From Alkalimonas collagenimarina (lineage in GTDB: Bacteria; Pseudomonadota; Gammaproteobacteria; Enterobacterales; Alteromonadaceae), in contig NZ_JAUZVZ010000001.1 of the NCBI RefSeq assembly GCF_030717845.1, forward strand, positions 124,001 through 188,000: a stretch of 64,000 bases of DNA, written 5' to 3'. Made by a program: the position numbers and the translations under genes. Positions 18,891 to 26,733 of the stretch are shown here, one piece after another; positions within the stretch are counted from its first letter, which is position 1; every line of letters starts with the position of its first letter. The notes under the pieces were generated by a model that worked only from the letters and a program-made list of their open reading frames with translations, was not told the origin of the DNA and ran no database searches.

Positions 18891-18933
18891 ATATTTTTTA
18901 TGGATAAGAACACTTCCATAACCAGGATCGAGA

Positions 18934-19233
18934 ATGACTGATTATATTTACAACTCACGTGGAAATGCCGTGGGCTATATCCGTGGTAGATATATCCACA
19001 CTATAAGTGGCCAAGCAGTTGTCCAGCTTAACGGCACTCATGTACATAAGTTATCTGGCCAGTATGTTGGTGAGCTTCATGAACAAATGGTTTTAAATAA
19101 ACATATGGGCAATTTCGGAAATATCGGCAACCCTGGAAACCCAGGCAATACAGGAAATCCGGGCAATCCCGGCAACCGTGGATCACGTCATTATGGCTTT
19201 CCCGATGTTTCAGCAGAGCTTTTCGGAAACTAA
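18934..19233 (+). CDS. 4-fold beta flower-like protein with collagen-like tail
   Basis: 99 residues. The first half consists of short repeated units (YNSRGNAVGYIRGRYIHT, SGQAVVQLNGTHVHKLSG, GQYVGELHE) that resemble the 4-fold beta flower domain. Residues about 58-84 are Gly-Asn-X repeats (GNPGNPGNTGNPGNPGN) giving a collagen-like Gly-X-Y run with a mostly GN-P pattern. No signal peptide. The ATG has AGGATCGAGA directly before it. Lies between the half attC and the second gcvP tail. Role unknown; the domain name is from memory and should be checked. Confidence 0.6.
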   Translation: MTDYIYNSRGNAVGYIRGRYIHTISGQAVVQLNGTHVHKLSGQYVGELHEQMVLNKHMGNFGNIGNPGNPGNTGNPGNPGNRGSRHYGFPDVSAELFGN

Positions 19234-19343
19234 ATATTAGGGTTAAATGAAAATTATGACTAATGTCCTGATTTGCCTGATTTAGCAATAATCGGAAGGG
19301 TAGATGTGGGTATACAACTTAGTTTGTTTTGACCCTAAAATGA

Positions 19344-19686
19344 CCGGTGGCAGATACGCTGATGATGGAACCAACCGAATCAGATAACAAAACCCATAGC
19401 CGAGCTGGATAAGTTCATCGAAGCCATGACCACCATCCGCGCAGAAATCGCCAAGGTGGAATCCGGTGAATGTGCACTCGATAACAACCCGCTGCACTTT
19501 GCCCCGCATAGCATGCAGGACATCTTCAGCAGCGACTGGGACCGCGCCTACGACCGTCAGGTCGCCGCCTTCCCGGCACCTTACGTTGCCGAGAACAAGT
19601 TCTGGCCAACCGTCACCCGTATCGACGACGTCTACGGCGACCGCAACCTGATCTGCGCCTGCCCAAGCCCGGAGGCTTATCGTTAA
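19344..19686 (+). pseudogene. Second copy of the gcvP 3' end
   Basis: From CCGGTGGC onward this repeats the last 340 or so bases of gcvP. Over the final 290 bases I count 13 substitutions, 12 of them synonymous and one Trp-to-Cys. A seven-base insertion near 19390 shifts the frame, and nothing upstream encodes the rest of the protein, so it is a fragment. The mostly silent changes mean it descended from a working gcvP allele of a related strain rather than from local decay. Confidence 0.93.
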
Positions 19687-19715
19687 GCCTGTTTGCTAGC
19701 AAAGCAATACACACA

Positions 19716-19745
19716 AACCCCCAGCATCTGCTGGGGGTTTGTGTT
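19716..19745 (+). terminator. gcvP terminator (copy 2)
   Basis: AAACCCCCAGCA / TGCTGGGGGTTT with TGTGTTT after it; homologous to the terminator at 14848 but with compensating changes in the stem, again showing divergence under selection. Confidence 0.85.
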
Positions 19746-20120
19746 TGGGGCTTAATGAGTTATTAGCTTTGGCTGATAGACCGGTAAATGCCAAAGCGGA
19801 CATATCGAATAGCATATAGAATGAATTACCGTCTTCGCCTAAAGCTGTATTTCTAAACAGTCAAATCTCAATTCCTCTTACAATTGGATAAAAATGCCAG
19901 CGAACCATGCATAAATTGTAGCTTGCCATCTATTGAAAAGTCTTTTAGTTTAGATGCTTAGTGTGGTGAAAAACGACAAAACAAAAATCTCAACCCAACA
20001 AAACAAGCCAGCTCGTTTTGTAGAATTTATAATCGGAACTGATTTTTAGCAAAGCTTGCAGTAACAGTAACCTACAGAGCTTTGTACCGTATATATGAAA
20101 ATGAGTTTTCGAGCTAGCTT
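19746..20120. other. Non-coding A+T-rich stretch before the DUF262 gene
   Basis: No convincing gene on either strand. Near the right end a CAAAGCT / AGCTTTG inverted repeat (about 20050-20085) and the A+T-rich TATATATGA lie in front of the DUF262 gene and may be its promoter region. Confidence 0.4.
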
Positions 20121-21233
20121 ATGAATATAATGTTAAAAGCCTCAGAAACTGAAATCCATGAAAAATTTAAATGTATAGAGAGAATGATGGATATAAATAA
20201 GGTCCAAGATCAGATAGATGCCAATCGTAGATCAGTTGCTTTCGATAGCTATGACATCACCATCAGACAGCTTTACGAGATGATTTGTGACGAGATGATT
20301 GATATTGCTCCGGAGTATCAACGCCATTTCGTTTGGGACGAAATCAGACAGTCTCAATTAATTGAATCCCTATTTTTAGGAATACCTGTCCCTAGTCTTT
20401 TTATGGCAACAAATAAAGATTCGACTTGGGAGGTAATCGACGGGCTTCAGCGGCTAACAACTATTGTTAATTACATTGGCAGTGATGATGTAATTAATAG
20501 GGTTAATCCAAATTGCTCCAAATTGACAATAAAAGGTCTTGAGAAACTAGATGGGCTAAATAATTCGAATTACGATCAACTTCCGAAGTCCATGCAGTTG
20601 ATGTTACAAACTAGACCGATAAGAGTTACCGTTTTGAATGACAGAAGCGATTTTAATCTTCGGTTCGACTTGTTTGAACGGCTTAATACTGGCGGAGTGA
20701 CTCTGCATCCTCAAGAAATTAGGAATTGTGTTTATATTGGTGAATTCAACGATTTCATTAAGGAATGCGCGGCGCATACCAGCTTCAAAAGTGTGGTAAA
20801 AATGACAAAAACGGCCGAGCGTCAAGGAAGCTACGAAGAATTGGTTTTGAAGTTTTTTGGATATTATGAAAAGCGGAATGAATTTGTCCATGGTGTTAAG
20901 GATTTTCTTAATGATTACATGGCCGAAAAAACGAATTCATTTCGAAACAAAAATGAACTTAAAGAGCTATTTAACGAGACATTTGAGATGTTAGAGCGAA
21001 GTCTTCCTGATGGAATAGTTCGCGGGAATCGAAAGAATGTTACCCCACTTGTATTGTTCGAGGCGATTTCAATAGGTGTCGCAGACGCTATTAATGAGAA
21101 TATTCGAGTTAGTACAGAAACGTTAACTAGTCTCCTAGACGATAATGTGTTGAAAGGTCTAACTTCAGGAGCAACAAATAGTAAGAAAAGGTTGAATGAC
21201 CGAATAAATTATGTAAAGGATGCTCTTCGATAA
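20121..21233 (+). CDS. DUF262 domain protein (ParB/Srx-like fold)
   Basis: 370 residues. RRSVAFDSYDITIRQLYEM, then IAPEYQRHFVWDEIRQSQLIES and VIDGLQRLTTI, are the core DUF262 motifs (ParB/sulfiredoxin-like fold; the DGQQR motif appears here as DGLQR). In characterised proteins this fold binds or hydrolyses nucleotides in restriction factors such as GmrS. The ATG at 20121 is first in frame, but MMDINKVQ at 20184 has a better GAGAGA site and may be the real start. Overlaps the HEPN gene by one base (TAATG), so both are co-translated. Likely anti-phage or toxin-regulating role (inference). Confidence 0.82.
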   Translation: MNIMLKASETEIHEKFKCIERMMDINKVQDQIDANRRSVAFDSYDITIRQLYEMICDEMIDIAPEYQRHFVWDEIRQSQLIESLFLGIPVPSLFMATNKDSTWEVIDGLQRLTTIVNYIGSDDVINRVNPNCSKLTIKGLEKLDGLNNSNYDQLPKSMQLMLQTRPIRVTVLNDRSDFNLRFDLFERLNTGGVTLHPQEIRNCVYIGEFNDFIKECAAHTSFKSVVKMTKTAERQGSYEELVLKFFGYYEKRNEFVHGVKDFLNDYMAEKTNSFRNKNELKELFNETFEMLERSLPDGIVRGNRKNVTPLVLFEAISIGVADAINENIRVSTETLTSLLDDNVLKGLTSGATNSKKRLNDRINYVKDALR

Positions 21234-21919
21234 TGAGCTATGGATCAGTTAAAAGTAGAAGCAGGTCTCGATTCAATGAGGTGCAGGTATACCTCAACTA
21301 TATTTCATCATTAGAGCCAGCTAATCCAACTGAATCGGCAAGCTTAGAGCTCAAGATACAGAGAGGTCTTTTTTATGTGCAGTTATATGCTGCCCTTGAA
21401 AAAACAATTAATGATGTTGTTGAAACCACACTAATTCTTATCGCTTCAAAATCTGTAAAAGGTGTTCATTATTCACCTGGTTTTGGTGTCATTGCTTTCT
21501 CTAATAAGCTAAGAGGCCTTAAAGACGCCGGATACAATAATTTCTTTAATAAATCTATAGAGTTTTTTGAGGAGGTGCGAAGCTCTAATATTACCGCAAT
21601 TAATGACTCGGTATTTTCGACTAGTTTGCAGAACGTTTGGGCAAAAACGATTGACGAAGTATATCGATCTTTCGGCATGAAAGAGTTTACTTTAACTGCA
21701 AGAGAGCGTGCGACGATAGATGAAATTGTCGATAAGAGAAATGCTGTGGCACATGGACGGGAAAGTGCATCGGCTGCTGGCGAACGACATAGAACTGATG
21801 TTCTGAGGCAGAAATATAGCGTAATACTAGAAATAGCGAAAAGGATAATCGATGATATGGAGACCTTTTTTTCCAGCCAAGCCTATTTGAAACCGGTCGC
21901 AAAAAAATACTATGCGTAA
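21233..21919 (+). CDS. HEPN-type nuclease, MAE_28990/MAE_18760-like
   Basis: 228 residues, mostly helical. VDKRNAVAHGRESA (about residues 164-177) holds the HEPN signature R-x4-H preceded by a basic residue, the active site of HEPN ribonucleases. The N-part (FNEVQVYLNYISSLE..YVQLYAALEKTINDVVE) fits the MAE_28990 family. This family is typically found next to DUF262 proteins, as here. Predicted RNase effector controlled by its partner. Followed within 12 bases by an attC site, so the pair may be mobile as a cassette. Confidence 0.78.
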   Translation: MSYGSVKSRSRSRFNEVQVYLNYISSLEPANPTESASLELKIQRGLFYVQLYAALEKTINDVVETTLILIASKSVKGVHYSPGFGVIAFSNKLRGLKDAGYNNFFNKSIEFFEEVRSSNITAINDSVFSTSLQNVWAKTIDEVYRSFGMKEFTLTARERATIDEIVDKRNAVAHGRESASAAGERHRTDVLRQKYSVILEIAKRIIDDMETFFSSQAYLKPVAKKYYA

Positions 21920-21930
21920 ACTGGAACTGC

Positions 21931-21990
21931 TTTTAACAAGTTAAAGCACTCGGACGCAGCTAAGCTGCGCCGTCGTTTGAGGTGTTATAA
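21931..21990 (+). repeat. attC-like integron recombination site 4
   Basis: TTTTAAC on the left and GTTATAA on the right, 60 bases in total. The centre GGACGCAGC / GCTGCGCCGTC folds into a hairpin with unpaired bases on one arm, and CACTC / GAGGTG extends it. Position directly after the HEPN stop fits a cassette end. Simple sites deviate slightly from consensus. Confidence 0.6.
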
Positions 21991-22029
21991 CCTGTGAGCG
22001 TTGATTCATGCTGATAAAATGGATTTAGA

Positions 22030-22788
22030 ATGAGCAATTTAAGAAAAAAATATTCAGAAGCTCAAAATGTGGCTTTGCTTTCACAGGTAAGCAGAATTTG
22101 CCCCTTGTGCTCGGAACCTCTTTTCTATAAAAAAGCTGGAAAGAGCTTTAAAAGCTTTGAGATTGCACATATTTATCCTCTGAATCCTACCGCACAAGAA
22201 AAATTATTGCTTGAGCATGAAGAGCGACTAAGTAATGACGTAAACGATGAGAATAACGTTATACCACTTTGTGAAATCTGTCATGGTAAGTTTGACAAGC
22301 CAAGGACTGTAGACGAATATCGCACGTTATTTGAAATTAAAAAGCGGCTAATTGAAAGAAGCGGCCAAGAAGCTATGTGGAAAAGATATGCGATCGAAGA
22401 GGAGATCGGGAAAATCATTGAGTTGATATACCATGACCCGAGTCTTGAAGACGATACAGAAATAGAATTTATCCCAAAGGAAGTAGATGAAAAACTAGAT
22501 TCAACCATTTCTAGGCCAACGAAAAATAAAATAAAGGGTAATGTTAGAGAATACTTTGTTTTTATTAGGGAGAAATTTTCTGAGCTGGATGGTGCTGAGC
22601 TAGACTTGTCTGAAATAATTTCTTTGCAAATAAAGGCATATTATCTAAAGCAAAAGAATATGGGCTTAGATCAGCAAGCAATATTTGAAAACATTGTTGC
22701 ATGGATTAACGCCAAAACCAAGCCTAAGACCAATGACGCTGCGGAAATATTGGCCTCGTTCTTTATCCAAAATTGCGAGATATTCTGA
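22030..22788 (+). CDS. HNH nuclease effector of an ABC-three-component-like system
   Basis: 252 residues. N-part: CPLCSEPLF, then FEIAHIYPL, then NNVIPLCEICHGKFD, giving two CxxC pairs that bind zinc and an HNH-type metal site (His of AHIYPL, Asn of ENNVIPL, His of CHGKFD). The C-part (about 150-252, KNKIKGNVREYFVFIREKFSEL..) is helical and resembles the shared C-terminal domain of effectors in ABC-three-component operons. The next gene starts within its stop codon (TGATG). Predicted to cleave DNA when triggered through the partner ATPase; this role is inferred from gene organisation. Confidence 0.78.
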   Translation: MSNLRKKYSEAQNVALLSQVSRICPLCSEPLFYKKAGKSFKSFEIAHIYPLNPTAQEKLLLEHEERLSNDVNDENNVIPLCEICHGKFDKPRTVDEYRTLFEIKKRLIERSGQEAMWKRYAIEEEIGKIIELIYHDPSLEDDTEIEFIPKEVDEKLDSTISRPTKNKIKGNVREYFVFIREKFSELDGAELDLSEIISLQIKAYYLKQKNMGLDQQAIFENIVAWINAKTKPKTNDAAEILASFFIQNCEIF

Positions 22789-23012
22789 TGTCATTTCCAA
22801 ATAAATTCACAAGCTTCGATAAATCCATATTGGCCAAAATTAGCATGCTTATTATAGATGAGGAAAACTCAATTAGCCTTTCAGAATTGATTGAAATACG
22901 CCTAGACAAATTTGAAGATATAAGCGAGTTCATGCTTGCACTTGACATTCTTTATGTGCTTGGAAAGGTTGAGCTGGATGAAAATCAAGGAATGATTAAT
23001 TATGTTAACTGA
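22788..23012 (+). CDS. ABC-three-component system middle component
   Basis: 74 residues starting MSFPNKFTSFDKSILAKI; small, helical, with a winged-helix feel (SLSELIEIRLDKFEDISEFMLALDILYVLGKVEL). Size, the opening LPNKF/FPNKF-type motif and position between effector and DUF2326 ATPase match middle component 6 proteins. I take the ATG at 22788 that overlaps the upstream stop; the frame is open 15 bases further. Its end overlaps the ATPase gene by 11 bases, so all three genes are coupled. Confidence 0.75.
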   Translation: MSFPNKFTSFDKSILAKISMLIIDEENSISLSELIEIRLDKFEDISEFMLALDILYVLGKVELDENQGMINYVN

Positions 23013-24609
23013 AGTTCGCTGTGAAAAATTTCGAGAGAAATCTATATCTTTTCATTCTGGATTAAACGTTGTCCTTGGCGATAGTGTTGCAACCAACTCT
23101 ATCGGTAAATCTACTCTTTTAATGGTGCTTGATTTCGTTTACGGCGGAGAATCTTTTCTTGATCACAATAAGGATGTTGTAGCGGAGCTGGGAGATCATG
23201 ATTACTATTTTTCGTTTAAGTTTGATGGTGTTGATCATTATTTTAGACGAGGAACCTTTGAGCCTGATTTAGTCTATATTTGCGATAAAGATTTTAAGGA
23301 GCAAGATCCAATAAGTATCGAAGATTATACGACATTTCTCAAATCATCCTATTCCCTCGAGAGCGTGGATTTGACTTTCAGGTCAACAGTTTCGCTATTC
23401 TCTCGAGTTTGGGGTAAGGAAAACCTTGATGTTAAGCATCCTCTTCACGGCTTTAAAAGCCAAAAAGCATCTGATTGTGTCACAAATACAATTAAGCTCT
23501 TTAAAAAGTATGAGTCGATTAGGTTGCTATCTGAAAATGTTAAGCAGAAGAGTGATGAAAAAACAACCATAGCCAAGGCTTTTAAAGGTGGTTTGATTTC
23601 AAAAACCTCAAAGATACAATACAAAAATAATCTGACCACAATCACTTCGATTGACTCCGAGATAGAAGAGATAAAAAATCATCTTAAGAAATATGCAGTT
23701 AATCTCGCTGAAATTGTGAATAGAGAGGTAATGGATCTAAAAATTGAGAAGGATAGACTTTTATCGGAAAAGCTAAGATTAGATAGTAGATTGCTACGCG
23801 TAAAAAATGACCTTTCTAAAAATAAGAGTATAAAAAGCAAACACTTATCGCCATTGTTAAAGTACTTTCCTGACGTAAATACAGATAAGTTGGAAGAGGT
23901 GGAATCTTTCCACTCAAAAATTACAAATATATTAAGAAAAGAGTTAAACGGTAGTGAAAAAGAACTATCAATTTCACTAGATAGCGTTGTTAACGAAATA
24001 AGTAATATCGATAGAAAAATCGCATCGGCGATATCTGACATAGATAATCCAAATGTAGTAGTAGATAGGGTTTATAAGCTGTCACAGGAACACGCATCCG
24101 CTAGTAAAGAGATAGAGTATTTCGAGACCGATACCCAGATAAAGTCAGATTTGAAGGATGCTAAAGAGTTATTAGCTGCTGAAAAAAATCGGATTTTAGA
24201 ACTTATTGAAAAAATACTGAATGACAAAAATAGAAGAAACGTAACTGAGGTATATGGTGAAGAAAGAAGAAGCCCCACTCTTCACCTTGGTCAAAATAGT
24301 TATACATTTGAGTTGGTTGAAGACACAGGTACAGGGAAAGCTTATTCCAATCTAATACTTTTGGATTTAGCATTTGCAGAAACGACTGTGCTACCTTTTT
24401 TGATACATGACTCTGTTTTATTTAAGAATATTCAGAATGACGCGGTTGCAAAATTAATCAACCTCTATGAATCTACTGGGAAGCAAGTGTTCATAGCGAT
24501 TGATGAGATCGAAAAATACGGTGATTCAGCGGCGAAAAAACTTAAAGATAAAAAAGTAATTGAATTGAATGATAATAGTGTTCTCTATATAAAAGATTGG
24601 AGAAAATGA
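23002..24609 (+). CDS. DUF2326 ABC-type ATPase of ABC-three-component system
   Basis: 535 residues. NVVLGDSVATNSIGKSTLL (about 23-41) is an SMC/Rad50-like Walker A preceded by the DUF2326 signature. The middle (about 170-430) is charged coiled coil (NHLKKYAVNLAEIVNREVMDLKIEKDRL..). Near the C-terminus VLPFLIHDSVLF is the DUF2326 version of Walker B, followed by QVFIAIDEIEKY. Such ATPases are thought to sense nucleic-acid structures and activate a toxic partner. Third gene of the HNH / middle component / ATPase operon. Confidence 0.85.
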   Translation: MLTEVRCEKFREKSISFHSGLNVVLGDSVATNSIGKSTLLMVLDFVYGGESFLDHNKDVVAELGDHDYYFSFKFDGVDHYFRRGTFEPDLVYICDKDFKEQDPISIEDYTTFLKSSYSLESVDLTFRSTVSLFSRVWGKENLDVKHPLHGFKSQKASDCVTNTIKLFKKYESIRLLSENVKQKSDEKTTIAKAFKGGLISKTSKIQYKNNLTTITSIDSEIEEIKNHLKKYAVNLAEIVNREVMDLKIEKDRLLSEKLRLDSRLLRVKNDLSKNKSIKSKHLSPLLKYFPDVNTDKLEEVESFHSKITNILRKELNGSEKELSISLDSVVNEISNIDRKIASAISDIDNPNVVVDRVYKLSQEHASASKEIEYFETDTQIKSDLKDAKELLAAEKNRILELIEKILNDKNRRNVTEVYGEERRSPTLHLGQNSYTFELVEDTGTGKAYSNLILLDLAFAETTVLPFLIHDSVLFKNIQNDAVAKLINLYESTGKQVFIAIDEIEKYGDSAAKKLKDKKVIELNDNSVLYIKDWRK

Positions 24610-24646
24610 TGATCGGTTATAACACATATGAGCCTTCTCAATTAAC

Positions 24647-24870
24647 GGGGTCAGATCAAAATAAAATCGGCTAAACTTACATCAGATCTTGACCCCGAAA
24701 GGCTACACGATGGCACTACTTCCCTGTGTGTATCTGGCCGGTGTGCCAGAGCATATTATTCAGCCTGGTAAGAACCGAAAGGTTTGGTTGAAGTGTTAAT
24801 AGGGTGGCGGCAACATAAAGGGCACCGAGGGCGGCTAAAGGTAAGTCGGGAATAATTTTCATCTGACCCC
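24647..24870 (+). mobile_element. Deleted REP-associated transposase element, both ends kept (MITE-like)
   Basis: Left end GGGGTCAGATCAAAAT, right end ATTTTCATCTGACCCC, forming near-perfect inverted termini of a 224-base unit. Inside, ATGGCACTACTTCCC opens a frame reading MALLPCVYLAGVPEHIIQ, the start of REP-associated tyrosine transposases (usual MARLPR..L.GVP.HIIQRGNNR), which soon hits a stop. The transposase body is deleted, leaving a non-autonomous shell. Confidence 0.8.
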
Positions 24871-24874
24871 AATA

Positions 24875-25021
24875 GATCATCAGGAAGCACAAGCTGTAAC
24901 ATACAAAGCAGTCAATGTATTTGGAGTGCCTTCAGAGAGCGAATATGTCGTTCAACCCCTAATTGATGAGCCTTACTCAGAGGACGTGGTGAGGACGAAC
25001 GCCGAAACACTTAACAATTAG
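24875..25021 (+). pseudogene. 3' fragment of an unknown gene, cut by the MITE-like element
   Basis: From the right end of the element an open frame runs 48 codons with protein-like content (EAQAVTYKAVNVFGVPSESE .. VVRTNAETLNN) to TAG at 25019-25021. There is no start codon or ribosome site. I read it as the C-terminal remnant of a gene whose 5' part was lost when the element arrived; the family cannot be told. Confidence 0.45.
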
Positions 25022-25041
25022 AGTAAGCATTAAGAGTACCG

Positions 25042-25665
25042 ATGAACTTGAAAGAATTTACGAAGATAGAGTACAGCGAACATAGATGGGATTATTTCTC
25101 ATTTTTTATTCTCACCATTTTGTTGTGCTTAGCTTCCAAGTTGGTTGAACTGGCTCAAATAGATGTTCTTGTAAGCTTTTTGGCAGGTGAAGAAAAGGGA
25201 ATCGCGAAGGAGATCAGAGAAGCTCCGATGGAGCATTTTGCACCAAATACTATCGCTTACAGCTTGGTGTTTCTCTACATATTTACAGCTTGCATCAGAA
25301 TATGTCTTGGCAGTGAACATCCTTGGCTCGATATAATTAAAGCTAAACTTATCGCCCCAATAATTAAATTTTATAAGGTCCTGTCTAGAGCAATGATAGG
25401 TGGGCTGTTGGGGTATGCTGTTGTTTGCATTTTTTATTGTGAGCATATGTATGCTTTATTCTTTGTTCTCGCCTGTTTTTATCCAGTTTTATTTATTGTG
25501 GTTGTAAATTCATTTCAAACCTTTCTTTCACCAATTGAAAAGCTACCTTTTTCGGATAGAGGGCATATGTCTAGGCTGGTAGGGTTTATAATGATTTTTA
25601 TAATTCCAATAGCCGTAGCCATTCTGTACTACATTGAACTAGGGTTGAACGCCTTAAAGGCATAG
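25042..25665 (+). CDS. Hypothetical inner membrane protein, four helices
   Basis: 207 residues with hydrophobic segments at about 19-36, 72-90, 118-136 with 138-158, and 177-198; short polar loops between them. No family recognised. ATG at 25042 is preceded by GAGTACCG. It may be the gene of another cassette, as a short attC-like palindrome follows its stop. A+T-rich like the genes to its left. Confidence 0.6.
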   Translation: MNLKEFTKIEYSEHRWDYFSFFILTILLCLASKLVELAQIDVLVSFLAGEEKGIAKEIREAPMEHFAPNTIAYSLVFLYIFTACIRICLGSEHPWLDIIKAKLIAPIIKFYKVLSRAMIGGLLGYAVVCIFYCEHMYALFFVLACFYPVLFIVVVNSFQTFLSPIEKLPFSDRGHMSRLVGFIMIFIIPIAVAILYYIELGLNALKA

Positions 25666-25671
25666 ATGCTA

Positions 25672-25721
25672 TCTTAACCATCTTGCATCTTCACTGTGAC
25701 CGAAAAATGGCGCCGTTAAAT
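25672..25721 (+). repeat. Possible short attC-like site
   Basis: TCTTAAC on the left and a consensus GTTAAAT on the right, with CAT / ATG and flanking TTAAC / GTTAA pairing. At 50 bases it is shorter than normal attC sites, so it may be a deletion product or a chance palindrome. Confidence 0.3.
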
Positions 25722-25734
25722 TTTTGGAGTGGAT

Positions 25735-26548
25735 ATGGAAATTGTATCTTTCGCAGATGAGAGCGGCACATCGTCAGGAATACCTTGTTACTCAATTGGG
25801 GTGCTCAATGTGCCGAATGGCTATCTTGACACATTTAATGAGCGCATGGCAGCTTTAGCTACGAGAAGTGGTGTCTGGCGAGCTTAAATGGGAAAAGGTA
25901 CGAAGCAGTGCAGGGCAGATTAACCTCTGTCTTGAAACGCTCAAGTTAGTTCTCGAAAGTCCGTGTACTTTCCATGCTATCGCTGTTGAGAAGGCGCCAT
26001 ACCGTAAATGGCATGAAAATGAAGAAAATGCATTTTATGTTACTTACAATTATTTGCTCCGGCAAAGCAGCAAAGGTATGAACGCTAATTGTAAAGTTTT
26101 CATCGATCAGCGTAGTACAACATACGGAAAGCAAGAAGAACTAATGGAAATCATAACCAACCATATGCTCGCTAAATTACCAACCTATTCAAAAATTGAA
26201 CACGTCAAGATGGATAACTCCAAGCTTCAACTTGGATTACAGGCCGTTGATCTACTTACTGGAGCCATCAATACTTCATATCAGTTATACTTCAGACCAG
26301 AGGCACAGATAAAAGCTGCTAAGAAGATTGCAATCAGCCTGATGGCAAAGACTCTTGGATGGGATTCTCTTGCATACGACACCTATCCGAACGATCATTT
26401 CAATATTTGGCACTTCCCGATCGAAACCCGCGGAAAGCCGAAAACTGAACATGTGTTCAGAAATCTCAAAATTAAAGGGATTAGTCGAGATGAATATGAA
26501 GTCATGTCAGAGCCTATTATACAGCGCGGTAATAGCCGTCAGGTTTGA
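25735..26548 (+). pseudogene. DUF3800 domain protein, frameshifted, with foreign C-terminus
   Basis: First frame 25735-25887 gives MEIVSFADESGTSSGIP, the DUF3800 opening with its catalytic-type DESG. It ends in a stop while the matching continuation (GELKWEKV .. VEKAPYRKW .. IDQRS .. LQAVDLLTGAI) lies in another frame from about 25868. DUF3800 proteins are RNase H-fold proteins common in mobile regions. The last 13 or so residues, SEPIIQRGNSRQV, are not DUF3800: they are encoded by the transposase remnant that starts at 26508. So the gene is broken twice, by a frameshift and by a swapped C-terminus. A sequencing error could explain the frameshift only. Confidence 0.75.
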
Positions 26549-26630
26549 TTGAAGTGTCAACAGGGCGGCGGCAACATAAAGTGCACCGAGGGCGGCCAAA
26601 GGTTAGTCGGGAATAATTTTGATCTGGCCC
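26508..26630 (+). mobile_element. REP-associated transposase element, right-end fragment
   Basis: Starts with the transposase-coding CAGAGCCTATTAT (frame EPIIQRGNSRQV) and ends GAATAATTTTGATCTGGCCC, homologous to the right part of the element at 24647. The left part is absent. Confidence 0.75.
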
Positions 26631-26733
26631 TAATAGTTCAAGTCAGAAACTCTACAAAATCCCCGCAAAAGCAGATTTTTTTGCATTGAGCGGTGATTGG
26701 CCTGAATATAGCAACATAATCTTCCGTCCGGAT

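Noticed and set aside
19121-19182. Short tandem repeat as a CRISPR-like array
   Set aside because: It is the coding repeat for Gly-Asn-Pro triplets; no spacer structure exists. No CRISPR array was seen in the window.
19426-19686. 86-codon open frame read as a gene
   Set aside because: It is only the duplicated gcvP tail; the upstream part is frameshifted and no start signal exists.
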